The notes under the pieces: model-generated | Told to the model about the DNA's origin: nothing | The model's database searches: none | The model's input: the letters and a program-made list of their open reading frames with translations, nothing else | In this document: positions 21,482-33,473 of the stretch, in pieces | How the letters are laid out: each line of letters opens with the position of its first letter | Numbering within the stretch: the stretch's first letter is position 1 | Assembly (NCBI GenBank): GCA_963921425.1 | Contig: OY992834.1 | Coordinates: 16,742,164 to 16,806,163 of the forward strand | Source: Dryas octopetala | Lineage: Eukaryota > Streptophyta > Magnoliopsida > Rosales > Rosaceae | Reading direction: 5' to 3' | DNA length: 64,000 nucleotides | Made by a program: the position numbers and the translations under genes

Positions 21482-22045
21482 AAGGGCAGATCTACATAGG
21501 AGCAACAGTGGTCAATTGACCCATAAGCTAAAAATTCTTTCCTTTGATCTTACAATATTCTTGACCCCATAAATGTTAGTTTGAACCTTCAAATTGGGGG
21601 CAACGTGTTTGTACATAGAAATGCTAGGAAACTGATTTTGTAAGAAGAGTTTTGTTTTGATCAACACAAAGTTATATGAGTTTGTTGTTTAAAGAAGCAA
21701 TAAATACAAAAGTGGAACAATTATCGTTCAGGAATTTGAAGAAATGCCTAGACCTTAATACCTTATAAATGTTGGATATTAATGTAACCTATCATTGTTG
21801 CTGACATTGTGTGCATTGTATCATTGGTACTTTTGTCACATCTTTCCCCCTCAAATTTATTAAGAGCTCCATCTAAAATTTGGCAACCACATATGGTTAA
21901 GTTGGAGTTGGTTGAGGGTTTTTAGTTTATATTTCAAGACTTTAAAGTTATTTTTTCTCACCTCTGATTTGTTAAGGAGAAAATGAGAAGTTTGATATTT
22001 TTTCATCTTGCCCCCATGTGAATACATTCTTGGATCTGCCACTGA
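21482..22045. mobile_element. hAT-type non-autonomous element
   Basis: An exact 8-bp duplication, atatcccc, lies at 21474-21481 and 22046-22053. Ends are aagggcagatctacatagg and, complemented, tcagtggcagatccaagaat: short imperfect inverted repeats sharing GGCAGATC. It is 564 bp with no transposase. This resembles the widespread plant 'cagtggcggatcta' hAT family. Confidence 0.8.
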
Positions 22046-22053
22046 ATATCCCC

Positions 22054-23104
22054 GTATACAAACTCACCCAATCTCCAACCTTAAAGTCTTAAACCATTAT
22101 TATTTTTTCTCAACCTCCCCATAAGGTATACAAATCGACAAAAAATTCATCACTTTTCATCAAGTATCTAAAGAACATCACCTAACACACTCCAAATAGC
22201 CATCTAAACTATATATTCAACTCCACTAAAAATTCAACCTTCTCATGAGGTATATAAACCAAAGGTATCCCAACCCAAAATAGGTATATATATATAAACT
22301 CAAAAGTATAAATTAAGTATCATCACCTCTAACATAGGCAAAAAAGGATAGAAGAATAATAAATCTCTAGATCAGGTCAAATAAATAAGAAGATGATACA
22401 TTTGGCTCAGGTATAAAGAAAAAGATGAAAGAAGGAGAAGATACCTTTTGCTCAGGTTAAAATTAATAAAGGTAAGAACAAGAATGAGACATAATTATAA
22501 AGAAGGAGAAAATTATAACTCTAAATCAGGACAAAAAAAAATGGAAGATGCAAGTGCAACAAGAAGAAAGAATAAGAAGACGATTGAAGAAGAAGGATGA
22601 CAATTCTATTTACCTTGTTAATAGAAGTTCTGAGAAAAAGATACAAATACGCCTTTGAAAAGTGATGACACACAACCATTATTTAAGAAAGTTCAAAATT
22701 CAAAATTCAAAATTATAACTTGAAATTGAAAAAATTTAATTGTTATAATCATAATTGTTAATTGACAATTGCTTAAAATATGGTATTCATTAATTCAACA
22801 TTGAAATTTACCATTTGAAAACATATGGGCAATATGGGACTATTGAGTAAAAGGGTGACTCATCAAAACCTATAAAAGGAAAGCAATCCAACGTGGCATC
22901 AATCAAAATGGATTTAAATTGAAAGCCAAAAACCCTCTGGTTTTACCCAAAGTCATGTATACCTTTTGAGTTTATTTCTAAGTAATTTTTTTTTTTAATG
23001 TATTATCAGTGAGACACTAGGGTTTAATTTCTTTTTATTTAATTGAATATGTGATCGACTTTGGTTTCTTCACTAAGGTCTAAGGATAAAGGATCTTTAA
23101 TATA
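22054..23104. other. AT-rich spacer
   Basis: No gene recognised. Purine-rich stretches (22350-22600, many gaagaa and gagaag) and short repeats of 'aaaattcaaaattcaaaa' near 22690-22715. Confidence 0.45.
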
Positions 23105-24677
23105 GAGCGCTAATATTCTCACTCCCTTGTCCTATTTTTCCACCAACCTTATTTTTATACCTTTATTAAATTAAAAAAAAATTAAAACACTATTCACACC
23201 ATTCATTATTTCTATAATACCCTTTGATATACTAACTGAAACACCGATTAATATATAAGCACTCTTCCCACCCCCCTTAACTATTTTCCCACCCACCCAC
23301 CCACCCATTTTTTTTCTTAATTTATTTGGTCCAAAATCTCTCCAGTTATATATGACATCATTGATCAAATATCTCATATTCTACAAGGTGTATCCCATGA
23401 TGCTGACATGCCTAGTTCAATATTAGCATAAAATAATATGCATCATTGTCATTATGTTTGATAGTATATACACAAAATTTATTTATTTTTGGCCAAAATA
23501 TACACGAAAAAATTAGAGCTAATTACTTTGTACTCTTTCACCCTTTATTATTCCCTATTATAGTTTTGTTTTTATGTCTGCAGACTACTTGCAAATGATG
23601 TGGCGATGGATCCAATTTTTGTCCTCTGTTCTAGACAAAGGAAAGGAATGAAGGATACAACTTTGTCTTTACGAATTACAGTACTCCCTCTTCTTAATTT
23701 TTCTCATGCCTATTAATAATAAAAAATTAAAAATGAAATAAATATTATTTATTTATACATGTCCAGGCTTGCATATCCAAGCAACCATGACCAAGATGTG
23801 CTAAATAAGATCAAGTCCGATCCATTCCTCACCCAGATGAATTGAAAATGAGGTCCTACTAAAAAAAATAAAAAAAATAAAAAAATAAAGAATTGAAAGC
23901 ATCTCACAAAAAGGATTGTTTTGTTTACTTTTTCACTAGGTTAATTCTCTCTAACATCAATTTAATTGTCCATCACCCAAAAATAGTATAATCAAAGAAA
24001 TAATAATATGAGAAAAGAAGAGAAAATTTTTGTTGGGTTTATGAAGTTTAGGTCATTGTAAGGAGGTGGATGAGTAGAGAGGAGTAGGCCGTAGAGTAGA
24101 TTTATTCCTTTTTTTTTTTTTAACCAAGTCCTTAGAGGTCATTTTATAAAAAAATTAATTTATCATTATTTTTTTCATTAAAATATGGGTGAAAAAATAA
24201 GAGGGCTGCTATTTGCACACCCTTTTTTTTCTTTTTGCACACCCTTTTATTAAAAAAAATTTTTTTTTTTTTAAAAAGACACATTTATCCTTCTCACACC
24301 CAAAAACCAACACCATTTTTTCTCTTTTGCACACCCCATCAACAGACAAAAAAAAAACACACACCCAGCCACACAGACCCCCCATTCATCTCCCTCACCC
24401 AACCACACACACCTCCCTTCATCTCCCTCACCCGACCACACCCACCCACGCAGCCACTAACCACACCCACCCACGCAGCCCTCCCTCCACCAAGCTCCAA
24501 CCCCGTCGCACCTTCCCTCCAGCCCCGACCCACCCACCCAGCCCCCTCCCTCCCTCACCCGACCACCACAAGCAGCACCCACGAAGCCCCCAACCTCCTC
24601 CTCTTCTCTCCTCCCTCCCTCCCTTTCTCTCTCTGCTTTCTCCATCGTTCGGCACTGGTTTGCCAAAAATTTGAGTT

Positions 24678-24800
24678 TCCTTCGGCAGCCACCCACCGAA
24701 CACCCACAAACCATTCGACAGCCACCTGTCGAACACCCACAAACCGTTCGACAGCCACCCGCCGAACACCCACAAACCATTCGGCATATATCCGCCGAAC
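24678..24800. repeat. 33-bp tandem repeat
   Basis: About three and a half copies of a unit spelling, in one frame, RQPPTEHPQTI / RQPPVEHPQTV / RQPPAEHPQTI. The units differ at a few bases. The third-frame periodicity makes spurious ORFs on both strands. Confidence 0.9.
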
Positions 24801-24829
24801 CTAGAGGGAGGTGGCCGGGTGGGTCGAGG

Positions 24830-25175
24830 CTAGAGGGAGGGTGCGACGGGGTTGGGTGGGAGGGGGTGCGATGGGACCGGGGATGGGTGGAGGGGAGGGA
24901 GGAGGTCGGGCTGGGTGGAGGGGAAGGAGGTGGGCTAGGTCGGGGCTGGAGGGAGGGTGCGACGGGGCTGGCGCTTGGTGGAGGGGAGGGAGGAGGTCGA
25001 GCTGGGTGAAGGGGAAGGAGGTGGGCTGGGTCGGGGCTGGAGGGAGGGTGCGACGGGGCTGGGGCTTGGTGGAGGGGAGGGAGGAGGTCGGGCTGGGTGG
25101 AGGGGAAGGAGGTGGGCTGGGTCGGGGCTGGAGGGAGGGTGCGATGGGGCTGGGGCTTGGTGGAGGGAGGGCTGC
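24830..25175. repeat. 91-bp tandem repeat (minisatellite)
   Basis: The start word 'gctggagggagggtgcga' occurs at 24945, 25036 and 25127, a spacing of exactly 91 bp, with a degenerate copy before. Units are G-rich (ggagggag, ggtgggctggg) and could form G-quadruplex-like structures. Confidence 0.9.
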
Positions 25176-25375
25176 GTTCGGGTGTTTTTTTTTTTCCGAC
25201 CAAGGGTGTGTTTTTTGTTTTTTTCAGGGGTGTGTTGGGTAAGGGGTGAGTGTGTCTTTTCTTTTGATTTTTGATTTATTTTTTACAAAAGGGTGTGCAA
25301 AAAGAAAAAAAAGGGTGTGCAAATAGCAGCCCTCGAAAATAAACAGAGAGGTGAAAATAAAACAACTCTTATCAA

Positions 25376-25740
25376 GAGAATCTAGCAACTGCAACTTTCC
25401 AATCTCTGGAGGTATTTAGACTGTTAAATGGTTTCTCGACAGGTTTAAAGAAACCAACACAGCAAGATCACTGATTTCACTTGGAATCTCTCCATTTAAT
25501 TTGTTGCTGGAGAAATCAATTCTCTTGACGAGCCCCAAAGTATTTTTTTTATAAATACATTCTTCCTTTCCATATGAATCTTGCATCATCTTCATAACTG
25601 TCTAACTGAAGAGTAGGAAGAGGTCTTGTATAAGAATGTGAGATGGTTGGAGTTGAATATCCATTTTGAGACAAAGTGGTCAAATTATTGAGGCATTTGG
25701 GTACCCTTCCAGAGATTTTGTACGTTCACAGAGAAATCCA
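25376..25740 (-). pseudogene. Truncated leucine-rich-repeat receptor-like protein (RLP) remnant
   Basis: The minus strand reads, with one stop, YEDDARFIWKGRMYL, then GLVKRIDFSSNKLNGEIPS, EISDLAVLVSLNLSRNHLT, a stop codon, then IPPEIGKLQLLDSLD. This is the membrane-proximal LRR block of plant receptor-like proteins of the Cf/EIX2 type (cell-surface immune receptors). The reading ends abruptly where the 23105-25368 element begins, and I could not find the missing C-terminal part on the other side. Several frame disruptions. Non-functional. Confidence 0.8.
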
Positions 25741-26430
25741 AAATTTGAATGTGCATTAGATATATCGGTTAAAACACATGGCAATATATTAGTTATACAT
25801 AATAATTTTTATCCTTAAGTTTAATATTTAACTTAAGTTAGTGTTTTCATTTAAAAAATAAAATATTTCTTGGGTTTTAAGTTTTATTGGGATTTGTTGT
25901 TGGGTTTTCTCCATTCTTTCCAATTACGAAGAGGGTACTGTTAACGGCTGGAGAAGTACTTTGTGTCTCGTTCATGTGCTAGAAGATTACCATCTTCTTT
26001 CCTTATGTTGGGTGGCAAATGGCAATACAGATACCCTTCTCCACCTCCAAGTTCCAACCATATAGAACTCCACCTCAACAAATTTCTCCTTTATACACAA
26101 AGAAACTGAGGCAATAGAGATGACAATAGTGTTCTTATGGTAAATATAAACATTACAGACCTCTCAAATGGAAGTTGCTGTCTGCCCCGCTTCCTCTGCT
26201 CCGCAGCAATGTCAAATTGTGAACCTTTTCCGTACGCAATGCAGTCGAGCACTCTCGAGTCTCTCAGCTTCTTGGTGATTAACCAAACACTCTTGAGGGT
26301 TGTATCTAGCTCAGTAATGGTAATAGGAGTATTTCATGTGCTTCTTCCTGTAACTCTACTTTTTATTCTTTGTAAGGGACTAATAGCAATGGGGATTGAA
26401 ATTCAGAACTCTGGATGCTAATACAATTCT
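25741..26430. other. Spacer
   Basis: No clear gene. A plus-strand open stretch (26137-26421) has no recognisable domain and is read here as chance. The complementary strand shows possible decayed coding words (NHQEAERLESARLHCVRKRF near 26225-26290) with frame breaks. Confidence 0.35.
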
Positions 26431-26580
26431 TTGATAATTGTCAATTATATCAACTGTGGATCCCTTCAGAATGTGGGAGAAATCGGTGATGTTGATACCT
26501 GTGATTTGCACTGTAATTTCCCCCATTGATGGTCCGATCAGATCCACCCCATCTTCATGTTTGTCATCAACTTATAGGGG
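26402..26580 (-). pseudogene. Decayed coding fragment of unknown type
   Basis: The minus strand has about 50 clean codons including DGVDLIGPSMGEITVQITGI and then TDFSHILKGSTVDIIDNYQR before a TAG. Composition and periodicity look like real protein rather than spacer. Flanking parts on the same strand are also protein-like but in other frames. I do not recognise the family. It lies downstream of the 514-residue gene on the same strand, but no splice path joining them is evident. Confidence 0.35.
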
Positions 26581-26649
26581 AGGAAGTCACCATCTATAGA
26601 CTGCTACCTTAATCTCTTTAACCGGAACATTTTCAAAAGCATCTGGAAA

Positions 26650-28089
26650 TAGAAACAATAAAACATAAGAAACAATAACACAAGATTCAAAAGAAAAGAG
26701 AAATATAGAATAGAATAGCAAACATCTGCATTCACAAAATGGATGAGAATAATTTCTTATTTGCTAATCTGATGAACAATAAATTGAACATGAAATCATT
26801 TAAAAAAAAAAGGAAATACATCTCTGTTTTTTTTTTAAAAAAAAAAAGATAAACATATATGTACATATATCATTAGCAATTAGCAATGCTTCACCCAAAC
26901 TTATTCCGGTGTCTCATTGTTATTCCTGCCATTCTGTTCTGTTAGAACTTATGTCAAATTTGATCATGTGCAGCACGTGACCCTTTTTAAGGGGCATTTT
27001 TGTCTTTCCAGTGATCAGCAAAGCCCCACGGGGCCACACCCATCTGATTTTTTTGAGGATGTGATACTGTATGACTATGAGGGCATTTTTCTTGCAGTTT
27101 CCCATTGCCCAAACACATCCTTCCTTTCTCCAAAGCCCACACCCTCTCGCCACCGCTATGCTTCACGACCAAGATCAAGATGTTGTCTACCCAAACCATC
27201 GAGCATGTGGCCCTCGACTTTTGGGATTTCAGAAACACCACAAATCTTTGAATCTCATGAACCAAGGATATGTTACTTCCACACAATACCCATAAAACCC
27301 CAATTCTCATATTACCAATAAGCCCTAGTTCCAATTGCAATCGCAAAAAAAAGCAATTGAAACAACGATTGGTAAAGAATTATTTTCCCAAGAAAAACAG
27401 AAAATTGGGAGAGGAAGACTAGGAGAAATAGGGGAAAAATTGAGCAAATAGAATAGAGTATTCCATTATGCAGACTTTCCATTATACAATAGAAGCAATA
27501 CATGCACAGGGTCTTTATCATCAAAGCAACACAGGGCGATCATTCCGATAAAGAAGTTAATCATTCTATGAAATTGTGGACACAGTCTTGCATAATGGAA
27601 TAAGCAACTGGGTCTGCGACTATGCCAATAGTGGTTTGTGAAATTCGAGGCATAAAATTCATAGGCAATGTGTGAGAGAGAAGATAGAGATGGGTGATGA
27701 AGAAGGGAAGGGGAGGGAGAGGGAGAAGAAATAATATATTTTTTAATTAATATTTTGGGTTTAAATTTATTATTATACCTTAACAAGTCATTACTTGGTA
27801 AATGGTTGTGGAGATTGCCGATAGAGTGGGATTCCTTGCAACATGCTATCACTAGAGGCAAGTATGGCATGGATGGGATGTCAAAACAGTGGTTAGAGGC
27901 TTGAGTCACTAACTTTTTCCCTAGGCTTTCATTCTTTATGTTCTTGTCGTTAATTTGTGGTAGGAAATGAGGAGAGGGTAAGGTTGTGGGAAGAAAGTTG
28001 AGAGGGTAGTCACCATTGTGTATTTCTTTTCCTCGAATTAAAGATTATTTAACTTTGGCAGTGCAATTTCTCAAATGTCATTTATGAGT
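26650..28089. other. Spacer with a possible transposon-derived patch
   Basis: No gene supported. 26950-27050 contains 'gatcatgtgcagcacgtgac' and 'ggggcatttttgtctttcc', words like the inner parts of the inverted repeats at 60772/61946, but no partner end was found. The open frames at 26917-27346 have no domain I can name. Confidence 0.35.
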
Positions 28090-28790
28090 TAACTATTTTC
28101 TTCCATTTTGTTGGGACTTTGGCTTTAGAAGAATGTGAATGAATCTGAATTGGAGAGCTCACTTCTCTTCTCTCTTTAAGAGAATGTTACTTTTCATTCT
28201 TCAAGGCTGGATCAAGGAGATGGAAGTTTGAATTTTCAGGGACTTTTCTTTGCAAATCTTATTTGTGGGATTTATGCTACATTCCATCTCTTTCTTTGAT
28301 CCAATCCACTTCTATGTTTTCGATGGCTAAGTACCACATAAGATATGGATTTGATTCAAAGTAAATGGCCTACTGTCTGTTTGTCTCCATCGCCAATGGT
28401 GTATCATATGTAAAAGAGGGGAGGAAAATGTAGATCATTTATTTCTTTATTGTTTCATTGCGTTAAATTTATGGATGAGGTTGTTTAAGAACGCGGGAAC
28501 AAGCTTGGTTATTCCACCAGATTACATATCATCTTTCAGTGAGAAACATAAGGCATTTGGGAGGAAAGAAGGCAAAGGTTTTAAGGAATTGTGGGATATT
28601 GGTTGTATTAGAGAAGAGAGGAGGTAGAGATTCTTTGTGATAGAGTTAAATTTTGGACCTTACTTTGGGCCTCAATTTCTCCTGAGTTTAGGGAACTATT
28701 GTTTCTGTTATTCTTGTAGATTGGAGGCTGTACTTAAATAATTTTCATCATTGTTTTTCTTGTATTTTTGTTTGCTGATTAATAAGAAAC
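28090..28790 (+). pseudogene. 5'-truncated LINE ORF2 tail (zf-RVT region)
   Basis: A plus-strand reading with frame breaks gives the C-terminal zinc-binding part of plant L1-type reverse transcriptases: CHMCKRGEENVDHLFLYCFI then LNLWMRLFKNAGTSLVIPP, followed by the usual tail FW.LLWAS.SPEFREL. Only the 3' end of ORF2 is present, as in typical truncated LINE insertions. Multiple stops. Confidence 0.75.
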
Positions 28791-29261
28791 TGCGGGTTTA
28801 TTGCATCCAGTGGCCAACATGCACACAACATTGTATTCTCATAAGTAACTAATAAACTTTGTTTCCAAAAGCAAAAAATAGATATATTTTTTTTTAATTT
28901 GCTTGGAATAAGAGGAGGGAAGTTTGATAGAGGACACAGAGAGAAACAATAGCGGAACCTATTTTTGTGATTTATGCGAATATCTATGCTAGTTGAACAA
29001 GGGTATAGAGTTTTAAGGTGGCTTATGAAGAAAAACTGAAGATTCTTACCATAAGGATCATTCCCCTTTGCAGCATTGGACTCTTGGTAATTGACATTGA
29101 ATGCCTAATCTGAGCCATATATGTCATCCAAATAAGGGATTTGGCATTGGACCCTCCATATGCAAGGCCAAGATGCAATGAATCCAATCCCAAATCCATA
29201 CATCCATAGTTATCCAGGAATTGGAGAATAAGATGAATAAATTATATGCACCCAGTGAAGC

Positions 29262-31779
29262 TTAATGAACCCACTGTGCAAAGACCCACTTCATCCATGT
29301 AGACAAGCAATACTTGGAAAGATATTCGGGTAAATCCGCCTACAAAACAGAAAAATTATTAGAATATCAAAAAAACATATAATAATTCCCTTACCTCCTA
29401 CCTAAACTAGAAAAAATTATGGAAGCAAAAGGATCTTCTAGTTTTAAGGTTAAAAGAAGTTCAAATTCAAGGAACTTTTATAAAAATAAAAAAGGAAACA
29501 GAATTTATTCATCTTTTCATCGAAAGGTTAAGTTCAAATATAAAATAAACTAATATCACAGAAAATAAATTAGTGAGCACTTTGTCACTAAGCTATGTGA
29601 AATGACACAAAGGCTTAAACTCAACCATCAGATAGAGACAAGTGCTTCAATATGAAATCAGGAATCTAGGAAAGTCAACCATTTGACTAATCAACTGATA
29701 TATAAGTACCCACATCCTTTTAAACTCATCGTGCAGTTCAATGAGTCCATCTCCTTAACACATTTTCAAGCATGATTATTTGTAACAATAGTAAGCTTTG
29801 TTCTACACTACCCATGTTTACAACACAAAAGAGCTTACCATGACCACGTTAAAAGAAATAATAGCAATCACAAAAGAAGAGTTCAAGTAAGTACAATGGT
29901 GAAAAGCAATTGCACTGAAATGTAAAGAGGCCAAATAATATGTACAAAGGATAAGTATGAGTCTATGAGAAACTTACCCTATTCCATAATGTAGAATACC
30001 CATCAATTGAGAGCCACCAACTTCCCACACTAGATTGCAAATCCAGCCTGTTATTTGTGGAATCAAAATCCAGCAACTCATTACCAAAGCTGTCATCATG
30101 ATCAAAGTCCCTTTTCCTTTTCCTTCTACTACTATCTTTTTTCCTGTGCTTAGCTTTTTTAGATGCTCTATGATCAGAATCAGAACCACCTTTTTCGGAC
30201 ACTTCATTATCATGTAGAAATGAATATTTATCATATTTTCGGAAACTTATTGCATTATCCAGAAATAATGATTCCCAAGACTCAAGAGTCTGGCACTTCT
30301 CTGATAAACTATAATAGAGAACCCAAGACTGAAGTCCCAGCAATATAAATGCTTCTATAGTCTTCATTGTAAAGCACTCTTTGATTATTGAAGCCAAGCT
30401 ACTGTCATTACTTATTGTACAAACCTTGGACACAATATCTTTGATTTTTTCTTGTTCCTCATGTCCCTCCTCGTCTCGTAAAAGTCGTAGAAGCTGGCGT
30501 CCATGATTAAAAACTGCATTTAACAGTAATATCTTATCAAAGCATTGACAATCACTGCACTTAGAAAGTATAACCTCAAACAAATAAGATGAGTCCATAG
30601 GATCCTTGTGTTCCATTCTAGGGTTGAGATGTTTATGAAGCATTTTAAGAAAATCACATAAGTCCCACTCCTCAAGAGTAATAAGAAGGTGTTTACACAA
30701 GGAAGAAAAACACTCCTCCTTCAGGAACTCACTTATAACTTCCCATACATCTCTTGAATCCTCTTTATACATCAAACCAACAAAATATTCAACAAAAAAT
30801 TTTCTATCAACGAGTAGAATTTCACCATCTTTAAGTGACTCAGAAAACTCACTGGATGACCAAAATTCAGGCACATTTTCAAGGAAATTTTCCAGAGTCC
30901 GATGGACATCCAAATCATGAAAGTAATGGGGCTTTGTAGCAACCACAGCTGGTGATTGCCCATGTTTTCCCTTCCACTCAAGCTCCTCCCAACAAATATC
31001 TCGATTTACAAAAGCAAATTGGGATAACGCCTTAGCACCTTGTCCATTCCCCAATCCACCACCAGTTTTAGAAAACCATTGAGATATTCGAGTTGGATTT
31101 CCTGCATTTTTCAATAATTATCATTATAAGCAATTATGTCATTATCAGAATTAAAAAACATCCACATTATTGAAGGCTTTGCCTGTCCACCATCCTACCT
31201 ATCATCATATCCATTAATATGCCAACAGGGATAAACACCGATATACAATGGAAAGGGAACTAAAACTATAACAACAGAAAAACTCTTAAGGAAAAAATGT
31301 GGAGCTTCAAAAAACAAGGTGATATTCGGTAGTTCAAAAACTATTTACAAGTAACTGAACAAAGAGAGAAACTAAGTTACATGATGGGAAAATTAACTCA
31401 AATGAACTGAATGTACGAAATTTGTAATTGACTTACCTTTAAAAAACTTCTGAAGTACAGAACTTCTCTTAGCTATGATGGACCCTGCCTTATGTGGGCT
31501 ATTCTCAAATATCATTTGCAGGAGCTGAGATGCTAATCCCTTCTTCAACGGCTTAGATCTCAATAACTTCATAAATAATTCACACTGATGGTGATGAGTA
31601 ATGGAACTTATGCCAGCTATCGTGTTACAAAGCCACAGTCGAGCCTCCGATTGGCCTCCAGATGTCATCAGCGACCAAATAAGAGATTCCAATTTATTCA
31701 ATAGAGACACTCTCATCTTGGCAGAGTTGACATCTCCATTGTCGTTCCAGTTGGGCTCTGACAGAAACAAATGATGCAT
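29262..31779 (-). CDS. Conserved-looking plant protein of unknown function, 3 exons
   Basis: Proposed exons on the minus strand: 31779-31437, 31101-29978, 29339-29262, all with GT/AG borders, summing to 1545 nt (514 residues plus stop). Exon joins: ...KFFKG|NPTRISQW... and ...STLWNR|ADLPEYL..., ending FAQWVH. Residues 1-115 are helical in appearance (SLLNKLESLIWSLMTSGGQS). The middle is acidic and hydrophobic with repeated aromatic clusters (YFHDLDVHRTLENFLENVPE). Residues about 429-446 form a basic stretch, KKAKHRKKDSSRRKRKRD, a likely nuclear localisation signal. No catalytic motif or named domain is recognised. The start at 31779 follows an in-frame upstream TGA. At least two 5' UTR exons are likely. 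The 3' UTR runs to about 29050, where another GTAAG donor-like site lies. Confidence 0.8.
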
Positions 31780-32400
31780 TATATACCCAAGATTATCGAT
31801 ATTCTGAGTTCAAGCACCTTCACCCAACTAAGAATTTCAGGAAAACGAAGTCCTGCATAAAACCCACTAGCAGTATTAACAAACACCAACACAAGAGGGA
31901 GAAGTTCAAGAATAAATCATATGATTATCACACAACGAAACTTACACTTAAAAACATAGCAGCCAAACCTCTATCTAAAAGAAAGAATAGGAATTGCAAC
32001 GACATACCCTACCAGAGCCACAAAGGCACAGATGTGACCTCTTATGATTGTAAACTCAATCAAGACAATTCAAAATTTCACACAGTAAACTATTGTGAAC
32101 TTTTGATTAAGCTGAAACAAGAATAACAAATAAATTTACACGGAAATCAGAGGTCAGACGCTCATACACGGAGAGAGAGAGAGAGAGGTCGAATTACCTA
32201 AATTGAAGCTCCGAGAGGTGACCTTGAGTAGGCTGGGAATTGGGAAAACCGAAACCCTAATGAAGCAGTGAGTGAGAGAGAGATTAGGTTGACGCAGAGA
32301 GGGTTTGGGTACCTCAATGGAGCCAAGAAGAGAGAGTTGGTGACTACCGCAATGGAGCCAAGAAGAGATTACTGGCGCAACGAAGGGCTTCGCCAACTCT
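31780..32400 (-). promoter_or_regulatory. 5' UTR exons and possible upstream ORF of the unknown gene
   Basis: A GT donor (ttag|gtaattc, about 32198) and an AG acceptor (ttatgcag|gactt, exon from 31852) suggest a spliced 5' UTR. If joined, an open frame from ATG 32396 crosses the junction in phase and stops at TAA overlapping the main ATG as TAATG (31779 region). This could reduce or couple translation of the main ORF. Splicing is inferred from sequence only. Confidence 0.4.
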
Positions 32401-33473
32401 AGTGAAGCAGAACAATTTGAAAAGAGGCGTTCACGTTGTTCACTCGTTTCTCGTTAGTAGTGTCTTTTTGGGCCGTCCAAGTTTTAAAACGAAAAAAAAA
32501 AAAAAAAAGTTTATTTACTAGTTTGTTCCTAAAAGTAACTTCAAATCTAGGGTGTGATTTGGATTGAAATCCCAATCTGACCGATTCGAGTTCGAAAATT
32601 TTCAATTTTGGAATGTACGAATCAAATTCAAAATCTGAAAATGCCGAATTCTGAAAATAATTAAATTGAAATTAGAATATATTTGTAAATTCCGATCCAA
32701 TCCGAATTCTAATTCGAAATTTTTCAAAGGCATTCCGATTCGATATTTTTTAGATTATGCCAATTTATTTCGTATTTATATTAATATTATATCATTTATT
32801 TAGTTTTTTACTATATGTTTCATTAATTTATTATTTATTTCAAACATACATATATGTATTAAAAAAAAATAACTAATACTATTAATATAAACATATGTAT
32901 ATTATAAATATATGTGTATCATAATAACATAAATGCTAACAAAAGCACCCACATTTTTTGTACGTGTAATTACCAATTTTTTTGTTTTGTTTTTACTAAT
33001 AACAAAAAGTTACGTGAATATTCCGATCTTTTATCTGAAAATTTATTTTTCTCTAAGACCGAGAGGTTTTTTGGGTACAAAGTGTTCAAAAGAAAGGTAG
33101 TGTTATTATTTAAAAGACCAATAGTGCAAATCTCATATTTTTCAGAGTTCTGGGGATTATCTTATGAATTTTCAAAATGTTTAGTGTATTTTAATTTTGA
33201 AACACTCGAATGAAAAATTGGTAATTTAATCTCATAATAAATTATTATTAGTCAAGACGAGTTAATGAGAATTTTTCGTGTATTTTTCTGAATCTGAAGT
33301 TATTTTTAATTAATTTTTAAAATTTATAAAAATAAAAAGTAAGTAAAATAATACACAAAAAATTAATTTTTAAAAATAATATGATATAAAATAAATCTTA
33401 AGAAGTAAATTAAAATTTGAAATTACTAGAGGAGAAATAGTAAATAAATAAATAAAAAAATAGAAAATCTTTC
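32401..33473. other. Spacer
   Basis: AT-rich, no gene. 32540-32760 repeats words like 'ccgaattc', 'attccgattcg' and 'gattcgagttcgaaaatttt', a low-complexity patch also echoed at 46780-46980. The first part presumably holds the promoter of the minus-strand gene. Confidence 0.45.

Larger units (their letters stand above)
24202..25334. mobile_element. GC-rich inverted-repeat element nested in 23105-25368
   Basis: Inverted ends are agggctgctatttgcacacc and its complement, with 'ctttttgcacacccttt' repeated just inside; about 55 bp in all. The flanks aaaaataag (24193-24201) and gaaaataaa (25335-25343) agree at 7 of 9 positions, suggesting an aged 9-bp duplication. The interior is very GC-rich: a left arm of 'cacccaccc'-type sequence, a 33-bp tandem repeat, and a 91-bp tandem repeat. 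The left arm words 'ccaagctccaaccccgtcgc' and 'accttccctccagccccgac' are the complement of the 91-bp unit, so the element can fold back. The long open frames here are composition artefacts. Confidence 0.75.
23105..25368. mobile_element. Large Mutator-like element, same family as 18848-19509, disrupted by another
   Basis: Left end 'gagcgctaatattctcactc'; right end (complement) 'gagttgttttattttcacct'. The sequence before the nested insertion (24000-24200) matches the 18850-19040 element in inverted orientation over nearly 200 bp, including 'aaaatgacctctaaggactt'. The match is split at 24202 by the inner element and resumes at 25335. Flanking 9-mers (tttaatata and ttatcaaga) do not match, so the outer duplication is lost. 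On the right it abuts a truncated receptor-like-protein pseudogene. Confidence 0.7.

Noticed and set aside
24213..25274. Several 60-250 residue open frames
   Set aside because: They are produced by CACCC/GGGTGG repeats, the 33-bp and 91-bp tandem units inside a mobile element.
26137..26421. 94-residue plus-strand ORF
   Set aside because: The opposite strand looks more protein-like here. The plus frame has no motif.
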